From: Flexivirga alba
Lineage (GTDB): Bacteria; Actinomycetota; Actinomycetes; Actinomycetales; Dermatophilaceae
Assembly: GCF_042661025.1 (NCBI RefSeq)
Contig: NZ_JBHSWH010000001.1
Coordinates: 1,798,001 to 1,862,000, forward strand
Length of the DNA stretch: 64,000 bases
Reading direction: 5' to 3'
Notes under the pieces: generated by a model
Databases searched by the model: none
Told to the model about the DNA's origin: nothing
Seen by the model: only the letters and a program-made list of their open reading frames with translations
Shown here: positions 36,539 to 45,868 of the stretch, piece by piece
Position numbering within the stretch: position 1 is the stretch's first letter
Layout: each line of letters starts with the position of its first letter
Program-made: the position numbers and the translations under genes

Positions 36539-37389
36539 TGGGTCAGAAGGTCAACCCGAACGGTTTCCGTCTGGGCATCACGACGGACCACAAGAGCCGC
36601 TGGTTCGCCGACTCGGCCAAGCCGGGTCAGCGCTACCGCGACTACGTCAAGGAAGACGTTGCGATCCGCGGTCTGATGTCGACCGGCATGGAGCGCGCCG
36701 GCATCAGCAAGGTCGAGATCGAGCGCACCCGTGACCGCGTGCGTGTCGACATCCACACCGCTCGCCCGGGCATCGTCATCGGTCGCCGCGGCGCCGAGGC
36801 CGACCGCCTGCGTGGTGCGCTGGAGAAGCTCACCGGCAAGCAGGTTCAGCTGAACATCCTCGAGGTCAAGAACCCCGAGATCGACGCTCAGCTGGTCGCG
36901 CAGGGTATCGCCGAGCAGCTGTCGGCGCGCGTGAACTTCCGTCGCGCGATGCGCAAGGGCATGCAGACGGCCGAGCGCGCGGGTGCCAAGGGCATCCGAG
37001 TGATGGTCTCGGGTCGTCTGAATGGCGCCGAGATGAGCCGGACCGAGTTCTACCGCGAGGGTCGTGTGCCGCTGCACACGCTGCGCGCGAACATCGACTA
37101 CGGCTTCTACGAGGCCCGCACCACCTTCGGCCGGATCGGCGTGAAGGTCTGGATCTACAAGGGTGACCTGACCGCCAAGGAGTTGGCGCGTGAGCAGGCT
37201 GCTGCACCGAGCCGTCCCGCACGTGGTGGTCGTCGTGACGACCGCCGTGGCGGCGCTGGCCCGCGTACCGGCGGCCGTCGCGATGCGGCTCCTCGCTCCG
37301 CCGAAGCTCCGGTCGAGGCACCGGTCGCCCAGGACGCCGTCGCTGCCGCCCCCGCGGGTGAAGCGACCAAGCAGGGAGAGCAAGCCTGA
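36538..37389 (+). CDS. rpsC: 30S ribosomal protein S3
   Basis: S3 (283 residues) lines the mRNA entry channel. It starts MGQKVNPNGFRLGITTDHKS, carries a KH domain (PGIVIGRRGAEADRLRGALE) and the C-terminal domain with GAKGIRVMVSGRLNGAEMSR. About 60 residues beyond the core form an Arg/Gly- then Ala/Pro/Glu-rich tail (ARGGRRDDRRGGAGPRTGGR, QDAVAAAPAG), longer than in E. coli but usual for actinobacteria. It overlaps rplP by one base. Confidence 0.96.
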   Translation: MGQKVNPNGFRLGITTDHKSRWFADSAKPGQRYRDYVKEDVAIRGLMSTGMERAGISKVEIERTRDRVRVDIHTARPGIVIGRRGAEADRLRGALEKLTGKQVQLNILEVKNPEIDAQLVAQGIAEQLSARVNFRRAMRKGMQTAERAGAKGIRVMVSGRLNGAEMSRTEFYREGRVPLHTLRANIDYGFYEARTTFGRIGVKVWIYKGDLTAKELAREQAAAPSRPARGGRRDDRRGGAGPRTGGRRDAAPRSAEAPVEAPVAQDAVAAAPAGEATKQGEQA

Positions 37390-37808
37390 TGTTGATTCCC
37401 CGTCGTGTGAAGCACCGCAAGCAGCACCACCCCAAGCGCGGTGGAGCCGCCAAGGGTGGCACCGCTGTGTCGTTCGGTGACTTCGGCCTCCAGGCTCTGG
37501 AGCCGGCATACGTCACCAACCGGCAGATCGAGTCCGCTCGTATTGCCATGACTCGCTACATGAAGCGTGGCGGAAAGGTCTGGATCAACATCTACCCGGA
37601 CCGTCCGCTGACCAAGAAGCCGGCCGAAACTCGCATGGGTTCCGGTAAGGGCTCGCCCGAGTGGTGGGTCGCCAACGTCAAGCCGGGTCGGATCATGTTC
37701 GAACTGTCCGGTGTGTCCGAGGAAGTTGCTCGTGAGGCGTTGCGCCTGGCGATGCACAAGCTGCCGATGAAGTGCCGCTTCGTCGCGCGTGAAGGTGGTG
37801 ACCTCTGA
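37389..37808 (+). CDS. rplP: 50S ribosomal protein L16
   Basis: L16 (139 residues) helps position the acceptor arm of A-site tRNA. MLIPRRVKHRKQHHPKRGGA and MTRYMKRGGKVWINIYPDRP are diagnostic, as is RMGSGKGSPEWWVANVKPGR. It is coupled by one-base overlaps (TGATG) to rpsC before it and rpmC after it. Confidence 0.97.
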   Translation: MLIPRRVKHRKQHHPKRGGAAKGGTAVSFGDFGLQALEPAYVTNRQIESARIAMTRYMKRGGKVWINIYPDRPLTKKPAETRMGSGKGSPEWWVANVKPGRIMFELSGVSEEVAREALRLAMHKLPMKCRFVAREGGDL

Positions 37809-38065
37809 TGGCAGTGGGTTCGAAGGACCTGACCGCAGCCAAGCTGCGTGAGATGGACGACCAGGCTCTGGCCGAGGAGCTCGGTAAGGGCAAGCAGGAG
37901 CTGTTCAACCTGCGTTTCCAGTCGGCCACCGGCCAGCTGGAGAACAACTCGCGGCTGCGCGCGGTCCGTAAGGACATCGCCCGCATCTACACCGAGTTGC
38001 GCGAGCGTGAGCTCGGCATCGGTCGTGCCGCGCAGGAGTCCGACGACGAGAAGGTCGGATCATGA
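37808..38065 (+). CDS. rpmC: 50S ribosomal protein L29
   Basis: L29 (85 residues) is a helical hairpin at the tunnel exit. The pattern LTAAKLREMDDQALAEELGK and LFNLRFQSATGQLENNSRLR identifies it. It has about 20 extra C-terminal residues (GIGRAAQESDDEKVGS), common in actinobacteria. It overlaps rplP by one base and rpsQ by four. Confidence 0.95.
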   Translation: MAVGSKDLTAAKLREMDDQALAEELGKGKQELFNLRFQSATGQLENNSRLRAVRKDIARIYTELRERELGIGRAAQESDDEKVGS

Positions 38066-38367
38066 GCGACGAAAGCAAGGAGCAGGGCGTGACCGAGGTG
38101 CAGGCTGCCAAGACCGAGCGCAACGACCGCAAGACCCGCCAGGGTTACGTGGTCAGCGACAAGATGACCAAGACCGTGGTCGTCGAGGTCGAGGACCGCG
38201 TCAAGCACGCGCTCTACGGCAAGGTGCAGCGCAAGACTGCTCGCGTGAAGGCTCACGACGAGCAGGACACCTGCGGCGTCGGTGACCGCGTCCTGATCAT
38301 GGAGACTCGGCCGTTGTCGGCGCAGAAGCGCTGGCGTGTCGTCGAGATCCTCGAGAAGGCCAAGTAA
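38062..38367 (+). CDS. rpsQ: 30S ribosomal protein S17
   Basis: S17 (101 residues) is a primary 16S rRNA binder. The OB-fold core RKTRQGYVVSDKMTKTVVVE, RVKHALYGKVQRKTARVKAH and DTCGVGDRVLIMETRPLS is intact, behind a roughly 20-residue polar N-terminal extension. It is the last gene of the S10 cluster and is followed by a 139-base gap with a hairpin. Confidence 0.96.
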   Translation: MSDESKEQGVTEVQAAKTERNDRKTRQGYVVSDKMTKTVVVEVEDRVKHALYGKVQRKTARVKAHDEQDTCGVGDRVLIMETRPLSAQKRWRVVEILEKAK

Positions 38368-38373
38368 TCGTCC

Positions 38374-38411
38374 GTATGGCCATGACCGGGTCCGCCCGGG
38401 ATCGGCATACG
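38374..38411. terminator. Hairpin with inverted GTATGGC/GGCATAC arms after rpsQ
   Basis: The outer arms CGTATGGC and GGCATACG nearly pair (one mismatch), and an inner CCGGG/CCCGG stem (38386-38390 with 38395-38399) closes TCCG. It lies 6 bases after rpsQ, at the S10/spc border, and may attenuate or process the transcript. Confidence 0.5.
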
Positions 38412-38506
38412 AACCACTGCGGTGACACCGTCACCGCAACTGAAACCACATCCGTTCCGCAAGGCTCGTCACAGGCGAGAACCAGTGAGACGACAGGAGA
38501 AGAAAC

Positions 38507-38875
38507 GTGATCCAGCAGGAGTCGCGACTGCGCGTCGCCGACAACACCGGTGCCAAGGAAATCTTGTGCATCCGGGTTCTCGGTGGCTCGGGACGTCGCT
38601 ACGCCGGCATCGGTGACACCATCGTGGCGACCGTCAAGGACGCCATCCCGGGCGGCAACGTCAAGAAGGGCGATGTCGTCAAGGCCGTTATCGTGCGTAC
38701 CCGCAAGGAGAAGCGCCGTCCGGACGGCAGCTACATCAAGTTCGACGAGAACGCTGCGGTCCTTTTGAAGACCGACGGTGATCCTCGTGGCACGCGCATC
38801 TTCGGCCCGGTGGGCCGCGAGCTGCGTGACAAGAAGTTCATGAAGATCATCTCGCTCGCGCCGGAGGTGCTCTGA
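38507..38875 (+). CDS. rplN: 50S ribosomal protein L14
   Basis: L14 (122 residues) forms an intersubunit bridge. MIQQESRLRVADNTGAKEIL (GTG start 38507 with AGGAGAAG upstream) and YAGIGDTIVATVKDAIPGGN are typical, ending RDKKFMKIISLAPEVL. It is the first gene of the spc cluster and is followed 2 bases later by rplX. Confidence 0.97.
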   Translation: MIQQESRLRVADNTGAKEILCIRVLGGSGRRYAGIGDTIVATVKDAIPGGNVKKGDVVKAVIVRTRKEKRRPDGSYIKFDENAAVLLKTDGDPRGTRIFGPVGRELRDKKFMKIISLAPEVL

Positions 38876-38877
38876 AC

Positions 38878-39228
38878 ATGGCAGGCAAGCCGAAGATGAA
38901 GATCAAGAAGAACGACCTGGTCCAGGTCATGTCCGGCAAGGACAAGGGCCTGCAGGGCAAGGTCATCTCGGTCGACCCCGAGCGCCGGCGTGTGCTGGTC
39001 CAGGGCGTCAACCGGATCACCAAGCACGTGAAGGCCGGCCAGCCCGGCGGCGGCGCCGGTGGCATCGAGGTCACCGAGGCTCCGATCCACGTGAGCAACG
39101 TGATGATCGTGGACCCCGAGACCAAGAAGCCGACCCGCATCCGCATCCGCGAGGAGCAGGTGGAGCGCGACGGTCGCACCAAGACCGTTCGTACCCGTGT
39201 TTCGGTGCGATCCGGAAAGGACCTCTGA
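38878..39228 (+). CDS. rplX: 50S ribosomal protein L24
   Basis: L24 (116 residues) starts 50S assembly. The KOW motif region KNDLVQVMSGKDKGLQGKVI and VNRITKHVKAGQPGGGAGGI are clear, followed by VMIVDPETKKPTRIRIREEQ. It lies between rplN (2-base gap) and rplE (1-base gap). Length is standard for actinobacteria. Confidence 0.96.
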   Translation: MAGKPKMKIKKNDLVQVMSGKDKGLQGKVISVDPERRRVLVQGVNRITKHVKAGQPGGGAGGIEVTEAPIHVSNVMIVDPETKKPTRIRIREEQVERDGRTKTVRTRVSVRSGKDL

Positions 39229-39229
39229 C

Positions 39230-39799
39230 ATGACTGCGACCAGCACTGAGCAGGCCATGCCCCGTCTCAAGGAGCGCTACAACTCCGAGATCAAGGGCAA
39301 GCTGCAGGACGAGTTCAAGTTCGCCAACGTGATGCAGGTCCCGACGATGACCAAGGTCGTCGTCAACATGGGTGTCGGTGACGCCGCCCGTGACTCCAAG
39401 CTGATCGACGGCGCCATCAAGGACTTGGCTGCGATCACCGGCCAGAAGCCGGCCGTGACCAAGGCCCGCAAGTCCATCGCGCAGTTCAAGCTGCGCGAGG
39501 GTATGCCGATCGGCGCGCACACCACGCTGCGCGGCGACCGCATGTGGGAGTTCCTGGACCGTCTCGTGTCCATCGCACTGCCGCGCATCCGCGACTTCCG
39601 CGGCTTGTCGCCCAAGCAGTTCGACGGCAACGGCAACTACACGTTCGGTCTCACCGAGCAGTCGGTCTTCTACGAGATCGACCAGGACAAGATCGACCGC
39701 GTCCGCGGTATGGACATCACGGTCGTGACCACCGCGAGCACCGATGACGAGGGACGCGCTCTGCTGCGCCACCTCGGATTCCCCTTCAAGGAGAACTGA
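39230..39799 (+). CDS. rplE: 50S ribosomal protein L5
   Basis: L5 (189 residues) binds 5S rRNA and contacts the P-site tRNA. The start at ATG 39230 gives MTATSTEQAMPRLKERYNSE. The core NVMQVPTMTKVVVNMGVGDA, VTKARKSIAQFKLREGMPIG and TASTDDEGRALLRHLGFPF is intact. The frame is open 33 bases upstream but the later ATG follows the rplX stop directly. Its stop shares a base with rpsZ. Confidence 0.97.
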   Translation: MTATSTEQAMPRLKERYNSEIKGKLQDEFKFANVMQVPTMTKVVVNMGVGDAARDSKLIDGAIKDLAAITGQKPAVTKARKSIAQFKLREGMPIGAHTTLRGDRMWEFLDRLVSIALPRIRDFRGLSPKQFDGNGNYTFGLTEQSVFYEIDQDKIDRVRGMDITVVTTASTDDEGRALLRHLGFPFKEN

Positions 39800-39984
39800 T
39801 GGCCAAGAAGTCCCTGGTCAACAAGGCCAACAAGAAGCCGAAGTTCGCCGTGCGCGGTTACACCCGCTGCCAGCGCTGCGGACGTCCGCACTCGGTCTAC
39901 CGCAAGTTCGGCCTGTGCCGGATCTGCCTGCGCGAGATGGCGCACGCCGGCGAACTGCCCGGCGTCACCAAGTCCAGCTGGTAG
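39799..39984 (+). CDS. rpsZ: 30S ribosomal protein S14, zinc-binding type Z
   Basis: S14 type Z (61 residues) with a zinc ribbon: Cys24, Cys27, Cys40 and Cys43 in CQRCGRPHSVYRKFGLCRIC. It completes the 30S head. No zinc-free paralogue (rpsN) appears in the window. It begins inside the rplE stop (TGATG) and is followed by a hairpin, so it ends the first part of the spc cluster. Confidence 0.97.
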   Translation: MAKKSLVNKANKKPKFAVRGYTRCQRCGRPHSVYRKFGLCRICLREMAHAGELPGVTKSSW

Positions 39985-39989
39985 ACGGC

Positions 39990-40015
39990 GTATGGCGAGA
40001 AGCCTCTCGCCATAC
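39990..40015. terminator. Hairpin after rpsZ formed by two facing GTATGGC words
   Basis: GTATGGCGAGA (39990-40000) and TCTCGCCATAC (40005-40015) are a perfect 11-bp stem with an AGCC loop, 5 bases after rpsZ. It is likely an attenuator or processing signal before rpsH. Confidence 0.75.
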
Positions 40016-40116
40016 CGGCTCGACCAGCACACCTGCATAAACCACGTAACAACTACACCGAAGGTCCGCAGGGCTCCGGCCAGCAGAAACCACGGTGAGA
40101 AGGGCAAGTGCCCACC

Positions 40117-40515
40117 ATGACCATGACCGACCCGATCGCGGACATGCTGACCCGCGTGCGGAACGCCAACTCGGCGCACCACGAAGCGGCGACCATGCCG
40201 CACAGCAAGCTCAAGTCGCACATAGCCGAGATCCTCCAGGCGGAGGGTTACATCTCCGGCTTCCGCGTCGAGGGCGAGGGCGTCGACAAGACGCTCACCA
40301 TCGATCTGAAGTACGGCCCCAACCGGGAGCGCTCCATCGCCGGCGTCCGCCGCGTGAGCAAGCCCGGCCTGCGGGTCTACGCCAAGTCCACCAACCTGCC
40401 GAAGGTTCTCGGCGGTCTCGGCGTTGCCATCCTTTCCACATCGTCCGGCCTGCTGACTGACAGGCAAGCGGCGAGCAAGGGCGTTGGCGGGGAAGTCCTC
40501 GCCTACGTCTGGTGA
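40117..40515 (+). CDS. rpsH: 30S ribosomal protein S8
   Basis: S8 (132 residues) binds the central domain of 16S rRNA and in many bacteria represses the spc operon. MTMTDPIADMLTRVRNANSA begins at ATG 40117; GTG 40108 would add three residues but lies too close to the GAGAAGGG site. The C-terminus GVAILSTSSGLLTDRQAASK is diagnostic. Confidence 0.96.
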   Translation: MTMTDPIADMLTRVRNANSAHHEAATMPHSKLKSHIAEILQAEGYISGFRVEGEGVDKTLTIDLKYGPNRERSIAGVRRVSKPGLRVYAKSTNLPKVLGGLGVAILSTSSGLLTDRQAASKGVGGEVLAYVW

Positions 40516-40541
40516 CCCGGAACAGATAAGGAGATATACAG

Positions 40542-41081
40542 ATGTCGCGTATTGGACGTCTTCCCGTTCCGGTGCCCAGCGGTGTCGAGGTGACCATCAA
40601 CGGCCAGGCCGTTGCGGTCAAGGGCCCGAAGGGCCAGCTCGAGCTCACTGTGCCGGAGCCGATCACCGTCGCCAAGGGCGAAGACGGTGTGATCGACGTA
40701 TCGCGCCCGAATGATGAGCGCGACGCGCGGTCCCGCCACGGCCTGACCCGCAGCCTCATCAACAACATGGTCGTCGGTGTGACCGATGGCTTCACCAAGA
40801 AGTTGGAGATCCACGGCACGGGTTACCGCGTGACTGCCAAGGGTTCGGACCTCGAGTTCGCACTCGGCTACAGCCACTCGATCCTGGTCAAGGCTCCCCA
40901 AGGGATCACCTTCGCGGTCGAGAACCCCACCCGGTTCTCGGTCAGCGGTGTCGACAAGCAGCAGGTCGGTGAGGTTGCCGCCAACATCCGCAAGCTGCGC
41001 AAGCCCGACCCGTACAAGGCAAAGGGTGTTCGCTATGAAGGCGAGCACATCCGCCGCAAGGTCGGAAAGGCTGGTAAGTAA
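40542..41081 (+). CDS. rplF: 50S ribosomal protein L6
   Basis: L6 (179 residues) lies near the factor-binding site. MSRIGRLPVPVPSGVEVTIN and the C-terminal RKPDPYKAKGVRYEGEHIRR (the conserved rRNA-binding stretch) identify it. A good AAGGAGA site precedes ATG 40542. It is followed 3 bases later by rplR. Confidence 0.97.
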   Translation: MSRIGRLPVPVPSGVEVTINGQAVAVKGPKGQLELTVPEPITVAKGEDGVIDVSRPNDERDARSRHGLTRSLINNMVVGVTDGFTKKLEIHGTGYRVTAKGSDLEFALGYSHSILVKAPQGITFAVENPTRFSVSGVDKQQVGEVAANIRKLRKPDPYKAKGVRYEGEHIRRKVGKAGK

Positions 41082-41084
41082 GCC

Positions 41085-41459
41085 ATGGCAAAGATTGTGA
41101 AGCGTTCCACGAGCAAGGCTGCGGCCCGTGCTCGGCGTCACTTCCGGTTGCGCAAGCGGGTGTCCGGCACCACGCAGCGCCCCCGCCTGGTCGTCAACCG
41201 CTCCTCGCGTCACGTGTTCGTGCAGGTCGTCGACGACACCGTCGGCAAGACCGTCGCGTCCGCGTCGACGATGGAAGCGGACCTGCGCGCACTCGACGGT
41301 GACAAGACCGCCAAGGCCCGCAGGGTCGGCGAGCTGGTCGCGGAGCGTGCGAAGGCAGCCGGCGTCGAGGCAGTGGTCTTCGACCGCGGCGGTAACAAGT
41401 ACGCCGGTCGGGTCGCCGCCATCGCGGACGGCGCCCGGGAAGGTGGACTGACTCTCTGA
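41085..41459 (+). CDS. rplR: 50S ribosomal protein L18
   Basis: L18 (124 residues) carries 5S rRNA into the large subunit. It has a basic N-terminus (KAAARARRHFRLRKRVSGTT), PRLVVNRSSRHVFVQVVDDT and the end FDRGGNKYAGRVAAIADGAR. Length is standard. The 34-base gap to rpsE contains only its ribosome site. Confidence 0.96.
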   Translation: MAKIVKRSTSKAAARARRHFRLRKRVSGTTQRPRLVVNRSSRHVFVQVVDDTVGKTVASASTMEADLRALDGDKTAKARRVGELVAERAKAAGVEAVVFDRGGNKYAGRVAAIADGAREGGLTL

Positions 41460-41493
41460 TGACTACGTTCAACGTCGAAATGAGGAAGCACTG

Positions 41494-42156
41494 ATGCCTG
41501 GACCTCAGCGTCGAGGCGCTGCCGGAGCCGGCAGCAGCCCGAGTAACAACGAGAACAACAACCGTCGCGGCGGTCGGGACAACGACCGCGGTGGTCGCCG
41601 TGGTGGCGACGACCGCAACCAGTTCCTGGAGCGCGTCGTCACCATCAACCGTGTTTCCAAGGTTGTTAAGGGTGGTCGTCGCTTCAGCTTCACCGCGCTC
41701 GTGGTCGTCGGTGACGGCCAGGGGAGCGTTGGAGTCGGCTACGGCAAGGCCAAGGAAGTGCCGACCGCGATCGCCAAGGGTGTCGAGGAGGCCAAGAAGT
41801 CCTTCTTCCGCGTCCCGATGATCGGCGGCACCATCCCTCACTCGGTGCAGGGTGAGGCAGCAGCCGGCGTCGTCCTGCTGCGGCCGGCCAGCCCCGGTAC
41901 CGGTGTCATCGCCGGTGGCCCGGTTCGCGCCGTGCTCGAGTGCGCCGGCATCCACGACGTGCTGTCCAAGTCGCTCGGCTCGGACAACGCGATCAACGTC
42001 GTGCACGCGACCGTCACCGCGCTCAAGAGCCTTGAGCGCCCCGAGGCCGTTGCTGCTCGCCGCGGGTTGCCGCTGGACCAGGTCGCGCCGGCACGCATGC
42101 GCTACGCGATGGCCGAGGCCACCGCTGCTGCGCAGGGCGACAAGGCAGGTGCCTGA
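41494..42156 (+). CDS. rpsE: 30S ribosomal protein S5 with a long Arg/Gly/Asn-rich N-terminus
   Basis: S5 (220 residues) helps decoding fidelity and mRNA unwinding at the entry site. The core NQFLERVVTINRVSKVVKGG, GVGYGKAKEVPTAIAKGVEE and GIHDVLSKSLGSDNAINVVH is normal. About 48 residues before it are disordered and rich in Gly, Arg and Asn (ENNNRRGGRDNDRGGRRGGD), longer than in E. coli but of a kind seen in actinobacteria. It overlaps rpmD by one base. Confidence 0.96.
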   Translation: MPGPQRRGAAGAGSSPSNNENNNRRGGRDNDRGGRRGGDDRNQFLERVVTINRVSKVVKGGRRFSFTALVVVGDGQGSVGVGYGKAKEVPTAIAKGVEEAKKSFFRVPMIGGTIPHSVQGEAAAGVVLLRPASPGTGVIAGGPVRAVLECAGIHDVLSKSLGSDNAINVVHATVTALKSLERPEAVAARRGLPLDQVAPARMRYAMAEATAAAQGDKAGA

Positions 42157-42338
42157 TGGCGAACACGTTGGTTGTGACGCAGATTCGTTCGGAGATCGGT
42201 GGCAAGCCGCAGCACCGGGAGACCTTGCGGTCCCTCGGCCTGAAGCGGATCGGTCACACGGTCGAGAAGCCGGACAGCCCGGAGTTCCGTGGCATGGTTC
42301 GCGCGGTCGCCCACCTGGTGACCGTTGAGGAGAAGTGA
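42156..42338 (+). CDS. rpmD: 50S ribosomal protein L30
   Basis: L30 (60 residues) is a small 23S rRNA binder. VVTQIRSEIGGKPQHRETLR and RIGHTVEKPDSPEFRGMVRA are the family pattern. It is coupled by one-base overlaps to rpsE (TGATG at 42154-42158) and to rplO. Confidence 0.96.
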   Translation: MANTLVVTQIRSEIGGKPQHRETLRSLGLKRIGHTVEKPDSPEFRGMVRAVAHLVTVEEK

Positions 42339-42796
42339 TGGCTGAAGAGAAGACGCACGCACTGAAGGTGCACCACCTGCGTCCTGCCCCCGGCGCCAAG
42401 ACCGCCAAGACCCGCGTGGGTCGCGGTGAAGGCTCGAAGGGCAAGACGGCCGGTCGAGGCACCAAGGGCACGAAGGCGCGCTACCAGGTGCGCGAAAGCT
42501 TTGAGGGTGGCCAGACGCCGATTCACATGCGGCTGCCGAAGTTGCGGGGTTTCAAGAACCCGTTCAAGATCACGTACCAGGTCGTGAACCTGGACAAGAT
42601 CTCGGCGCTGTTCCCCGAGGGTGGCGACATCACCGTCGAGGACCTGGTCGCCAAGGGCGCGGTCCGCAAGGGCCAGCCGGTCAAGGTGCTGGGCACCGGC
42701 GAGATCACCGTCAAGGTGAACCTCTCCGTGCAGAAGTTCTCCGATTCGGCCAAGGACAAGGTCGAAGCGGCGGGCGGCACCCTGACCAGTGTCTGA
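42338..42796 (+). CDS. rplO: 50S ribosomal protein L15
   Basis: L15 (152 residues) is a late-assembly protein. The Gly-rich GRGEGSKGKTAGRGTKGTKA and FEGGQTPIHMRLPKLRGFKN are typical. ATG 42338 overlaps the rpmD stop; GTG 42335 is a less likely start. Two hairpins follow before secY. Confidence 0.96.
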   Translation: MAEEKTHALKVHHLRPAPGAKTAKTRVGRGEGSKGKTAGRGTKGTKARYQVRESFEGGQTPIHMRLPKLRGFKNPFKITYQVVNLDKISALFPEGGDITVEDLVAKGAVRKGQPVKVLGTGEITVKVNLSVQKFSDSAKDKVEAAGGTLTSV

Positions 42797-42809
42797 TCCG
42801 CACGAGTAG

Positions 42810-42860
42810 GCGCTCCGCGGGAACGACGGGACAACACGTCTCGTTGTTCCGGCGGGGCGC
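42810..42860 (+). terminator. Long imperfect hairpin between rplO and secY
   Basis: Bases 42810-42832 pair with 42838-42860 around AACAC with several wobbles or mismatches, and TTTGCG follows. It lies 14 bases after rplO and probably lowers transcription into secY. Confidence 0.65.
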
Positions 42861-42879
42861 TTTGCGCAATCAGGCACAG

Positions 42880-42926
42880 GCCCCGTGGAGGGGCGACGAG
42901 GAACGAGTCGTCGCTCCGTGCGGGGC
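42880..42926 (+). terminator. Second hairpin between rplO and secY
   Basis: GCCCCG ... GGGCGACGA pairs imperfectly with TCGTCGCTCC ... CGGGGC and is followed by GCTTCTTGT, weakly T-rich. With the hairpin 20 bases upstream it forms a double terminator-like block. The rest of the 310-base gap should hold a secY promoter that I cannot place. Confidence 0.5.
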
Positions 42927-43106
42927 GCTTCTTGTACTCCCCAACGGCTCACCCGATGAGCCCGCCAGGTAATCTCTCGACAGCCAGCTCAACAGACGCC
43001 TGCACCGACCGGTGTGGGCCGATCGGCTCGATGGTCCCGCTTCGGGACCTGCCGACACTTGTCAGGCATACCTCCTCCCGCGGAGGTCCGCCCAGGAGGA
43101 CTCACG

Positions 43107-44426
<1,320 letters not shown>

Positions 44427-45002
44427 ATGCGCCTCATAATTCTGGGTCCGCCTGGTGCGGGCAAGGGCACGCAAGCCGAGCGGATCACCGAATCACGAGG
44501 CGTACCCCACATCTCGACCGGAGACATCTTCCGGGACAACATTCGGCGTGAGACGCCGCTCGGCAAGCAGGTCAAGGGAATCCTCGACGCCGGCGGTTAT
44601 GTCACGGACGAGATCACCAACCAGATCGTGGCCGACCGACTGGCCGAGGATGATGCGCAGAGCGGATTCCTGCTCGATGGTTACCCGCGGACCGTCATAC
44701 AGGTCGAGGCATTGGACGCGCTGCTCTCCGGTTGGGGACACCAGCTGGACGCTGTCCTGGAGCTGCAGGTCGACGAGCAGGAGCTCGTCGCCCGGTTGGT
44801 GAAGCGCGCCGAGACGAGCGGGCGCACGGATGACACCGAAGACGTCATCCGCGAGCGCCAGCGCATCTACCGCGAGGAAACCGCGCCACTGGTGCGGATC
44901 TACTCCGAGCGCAACGTCGTCGTCCCGATCGACGGCGTCGGCGACCTGGACCAGGTGACGGCGCGCATCAGCGCTGCGCTGGACGGACTCACGAGCGCGT
45001 GA
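44427..45002 (+). CDS. adk: Adenylate kinase
   Basis: Adenylate kinase (191 residues) interconverts ATP + AMP and 2 ADP. The P-loop is GPPGAGKGTQ (residues 7-16), followed by GVPHISTGDIFRDNI and the FLLDGYPRTVIQVEAL strand. The LID is the short form without a zinc site, as in mycobacteria. It follows secY without a gap and overlaps map by four bases. Confidence 0.96.
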   Translation: MRLIILGPPGAGKGTQAERITESRGVPHISTGDIFRDNIRRETPLGKQVKGILDAGGYVTDEITNQIVADRLAEDDAQSGFLLDGYPRTVIQVEALDALLSGWGHQLDAVLELQVDEQELVARLVKRAETSGRTDDTEDVIRERQRIYREETAPLVRIYSERNVVVPIDGVGDLDQVTARISAALDGLTSA

Positions 45003-45844
45003 TCTTCGGCCGGGAGCGTTTGCCGGTCAAGACGACGGAGCAGATCCTGCTCATGCGGCGGGCCGGGCTCGTCGTCGGTGAGTGCTTGGAGTTGCTCGGC
45101 GAGTCGACTCATGCCGGGATGACAACCCGTGATCTCGACACCATCGCCGAGGAATTCATCCGCGGCCACGGTGGCACGCCGAGTTTCCTCGGCTACTACG
45201 GCTTTCCCGGCACGTTGTGCGTCTCGGTCAATGACGAGGTTGTGCACGGGATCCCGGGTGAGCGGGTGCTGCAGGACGGCGACCTGGTGTCGATCGACTG
45301 CGGCGCGATCGTGGCGGGCTGGCACGGCGACGCCGCGATCACGGTGGTCGTCGGTGGGGACGCCGCCGCGCGGGAGGCGGACCTGCAGCTGTCGGCCGCG
45401 ACCCGACGTGCCCTGTGGGCCGGGATCGGGGCACTTCGCCCCGGAATCGGCATCTACGACATCGGCGGCGTCATCGAGGACTCGGTGCAGAGCAGCGGCC
45501 ACACGGACGGCCGCGAGTACGGCATCCTCGACGGCTACACCGGCCACGGCATCGGCACCGAGATGCACATGGAGCCAACGGTCTACAACGAACGGGTTCG
45601 CCCGCACGGTCCGCAGGTGCGAACCGGCGCCACCGTTGCTGTGGAACCGATGCTGACGCTCGGCACCCACGAGTCGCACGAGCTTGCCGACGAATGGACC
45701 GTTGTCACGAACGACGGTGCGCGCGCCGCGCATTGGGAGCACACTGTTGCAGTGACCGACGGGGGCCTCTGGGTGCTGACTGCAGTTGACGGGGGAGCCG
45801 TCGAGCTCGACAGGGTAGGTGCGACATGCGCACCGATCGAGTAG
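44999..45844 (+). CDS. map: Methionine aminopeptidase type I
   Basis: A 281-residue metalloprotease removing N-terminal Met from new proteins. The five metal ligands are visible in DCGAIVAGWHGDAA (two Asp), GHGIGTEMHMEP (His), the VEPMLTLG Glu and the late HWEHTVAVTD Glu. The start is GTG 44999 inside the adk stop. The N-terminal IFGRERLPVKTTEQILLMRR is the class without an SH3-binding zinc finger. Confidence 0.95.
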   Translation: MIFGRERLPVKTTEQILLMRRAGLVVGECLELLGESTHAGMTTRDLDTIAEEFIRGHGGTPSFLGYYGFPGTLCVSVNDEVVHGIPGERVLQDGDLVSIDCGAIVAGWHGDAAITVVVGGDAAAREADLQLSAATRRALWAGIGALRPGIGIYDIGGVIEDSVQSSGHTDGREYGILDGYTGHGIGTEMHMEPTVYNERVRPHGPQVRTGATVAVEPMLTLGTHESHELADEWTVVTNDGARAAHWEHTVAVTDGGLWVLTAVDGGAVELDRVGATCAPIE

Positions 45845-45868
45845 CCGAACACAAACAAGGGGAAACGA

